Positions 48,609 to 48,791 of a stretch of DNA of 48,791 nucleotides are shown here, in pieces. Made by a program: the position numbers and the translations under genes. The stretch covers positions 1-48,791 of the IMG/VR virus record IMGVR_UViG_3300046507_000366. The stretch is one strand, 5' to 3'. How positions within the stretch are numbered: the stretch's first letter is position 1; every line of letters starts with the position of its first letter. The notes beneath the pieces were generated by a model, which ran no database searches, was not told where the DNA came from, and saw nothing but the letters and a program-made list of their open reading frames with translations. The DNA is from a virus.

Positions 48609-48791
48609 TTACTTACCTACCTTCTTACGCACTGATTTGAACTTGGGTACTAAGCTTTTCCAGATATCTGCTATCTCAGCTACATCACTGACAATAGAGA
48701 CCACAGGATGATCTTCGATTGAGATCTTCTTAGGCTCTGCACTGACTTTTACATTCACTTCTTGAACCACAGGCTGAACAGGCCTATCGTT
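48609..48791 (-). CDS. Unknown protein, C-terminal 60 residues (partial, runs off right edge)
   Basis: The minus strand is open from the window edge to TAA. The visible C-terminus is VNVKVSAEPKKISIEDHP, then VSDVAEIADIWKSLVPKFKSVRKKVGK: a strand-rich piece and a basic helix. It is followed at once by the convergent terminator, supporting a true gene end. No family can be assigned from this fragment. Confidence 0.55.
   Translation of the reverse strand, partial: NDRPVQPVVQEVNVKVSAEPKKISIEDHPVVSIVSDVAEIADIWKSLVPKFKSVRKKVGK

Overview
The window looks like part of a large tailed-phage genome, probably a myovirus with a contractile tail infecting a Gram-negative host. The tail and baseplate set (gp5-like spike, PAAR tip, gp25-like and J-like wedge proteins, tape measure) points to the myovirus. 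The lysis set (GH19 endolysin, i-spanin and lipoprotein o-spanin) points to the Gram-negative host. Gene density is high and base composition is moderately AT-rich by eye. Both ends are cut inside genes: a minus-strand metallophosphoesterase on the left and an unknown minus-strand gene on the right. Head genes, tail sheath/tube and replication proteins are not in this window.

Layout. 1-2.9 kb: metallophosphoesterase (-), then spike and glycosyltransferase (+). 2.9-5.6 kb: minus-strand accessory genes including a retron-like reverse transcriptase, a 42-residue peptide and an L7/L12-domain protein. 5.6-6.2 kb: a non-coding ~550-bp imperfect palindrome with sixteen TGTCCA boxes placed symmetrically around an AT-rich core; it is the best candidate for a replication or partition locus. 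6.4-10.2 kb: PD-(D/E)XK-like nuclease, four proteins of unknown role and an HNH endonuclease (+). 10.3-16.9 kb: a minus-strand block encoding a ubiquitin-like conjugation system: E1/ThiF, JAB/JAMM protease, E2-like protein, two unknown proteins and a tandem ubiquitin-like protein, plus a tiny four-gene operon. 17-19.6 kb: large terminase and two tail-assembly-chaperone-like genes joined by a -1 frameshift. 19.6-38.6 kb: tape measure, hub, baseplate, a sigma factor and two antisense homing endonucleases. 38.6-48.6 kb: tail fibres with a fibre-assembly protein, cell-wall hydrolase, holin-like membrane proteins, endolysin, spanins, PAAR tip and an SGNH-esterase spike.

How it fits together. Plus-strand genes are mostly late, structural and lysis functions, including a sigma factor that may serve late transcription. 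Minus-strand genes are accessory or regulatory. Seven copies of TTGGTATAAG or TTGGTATAAC, all oriented toward minus-strand genes, look like their promoter. The most unusual content is the ubiquitin-like cassette. It resembles the bacterial PRTRC (ParB-related, ThiF-related cassette) families: the ubiquitin-like protein has two 67-residue copies identical in protein but different at about 30 silent positions, each ending in GTKG. The retron-like RT with structured flanking RNA and the giant palindrome are the other two high-interest items.
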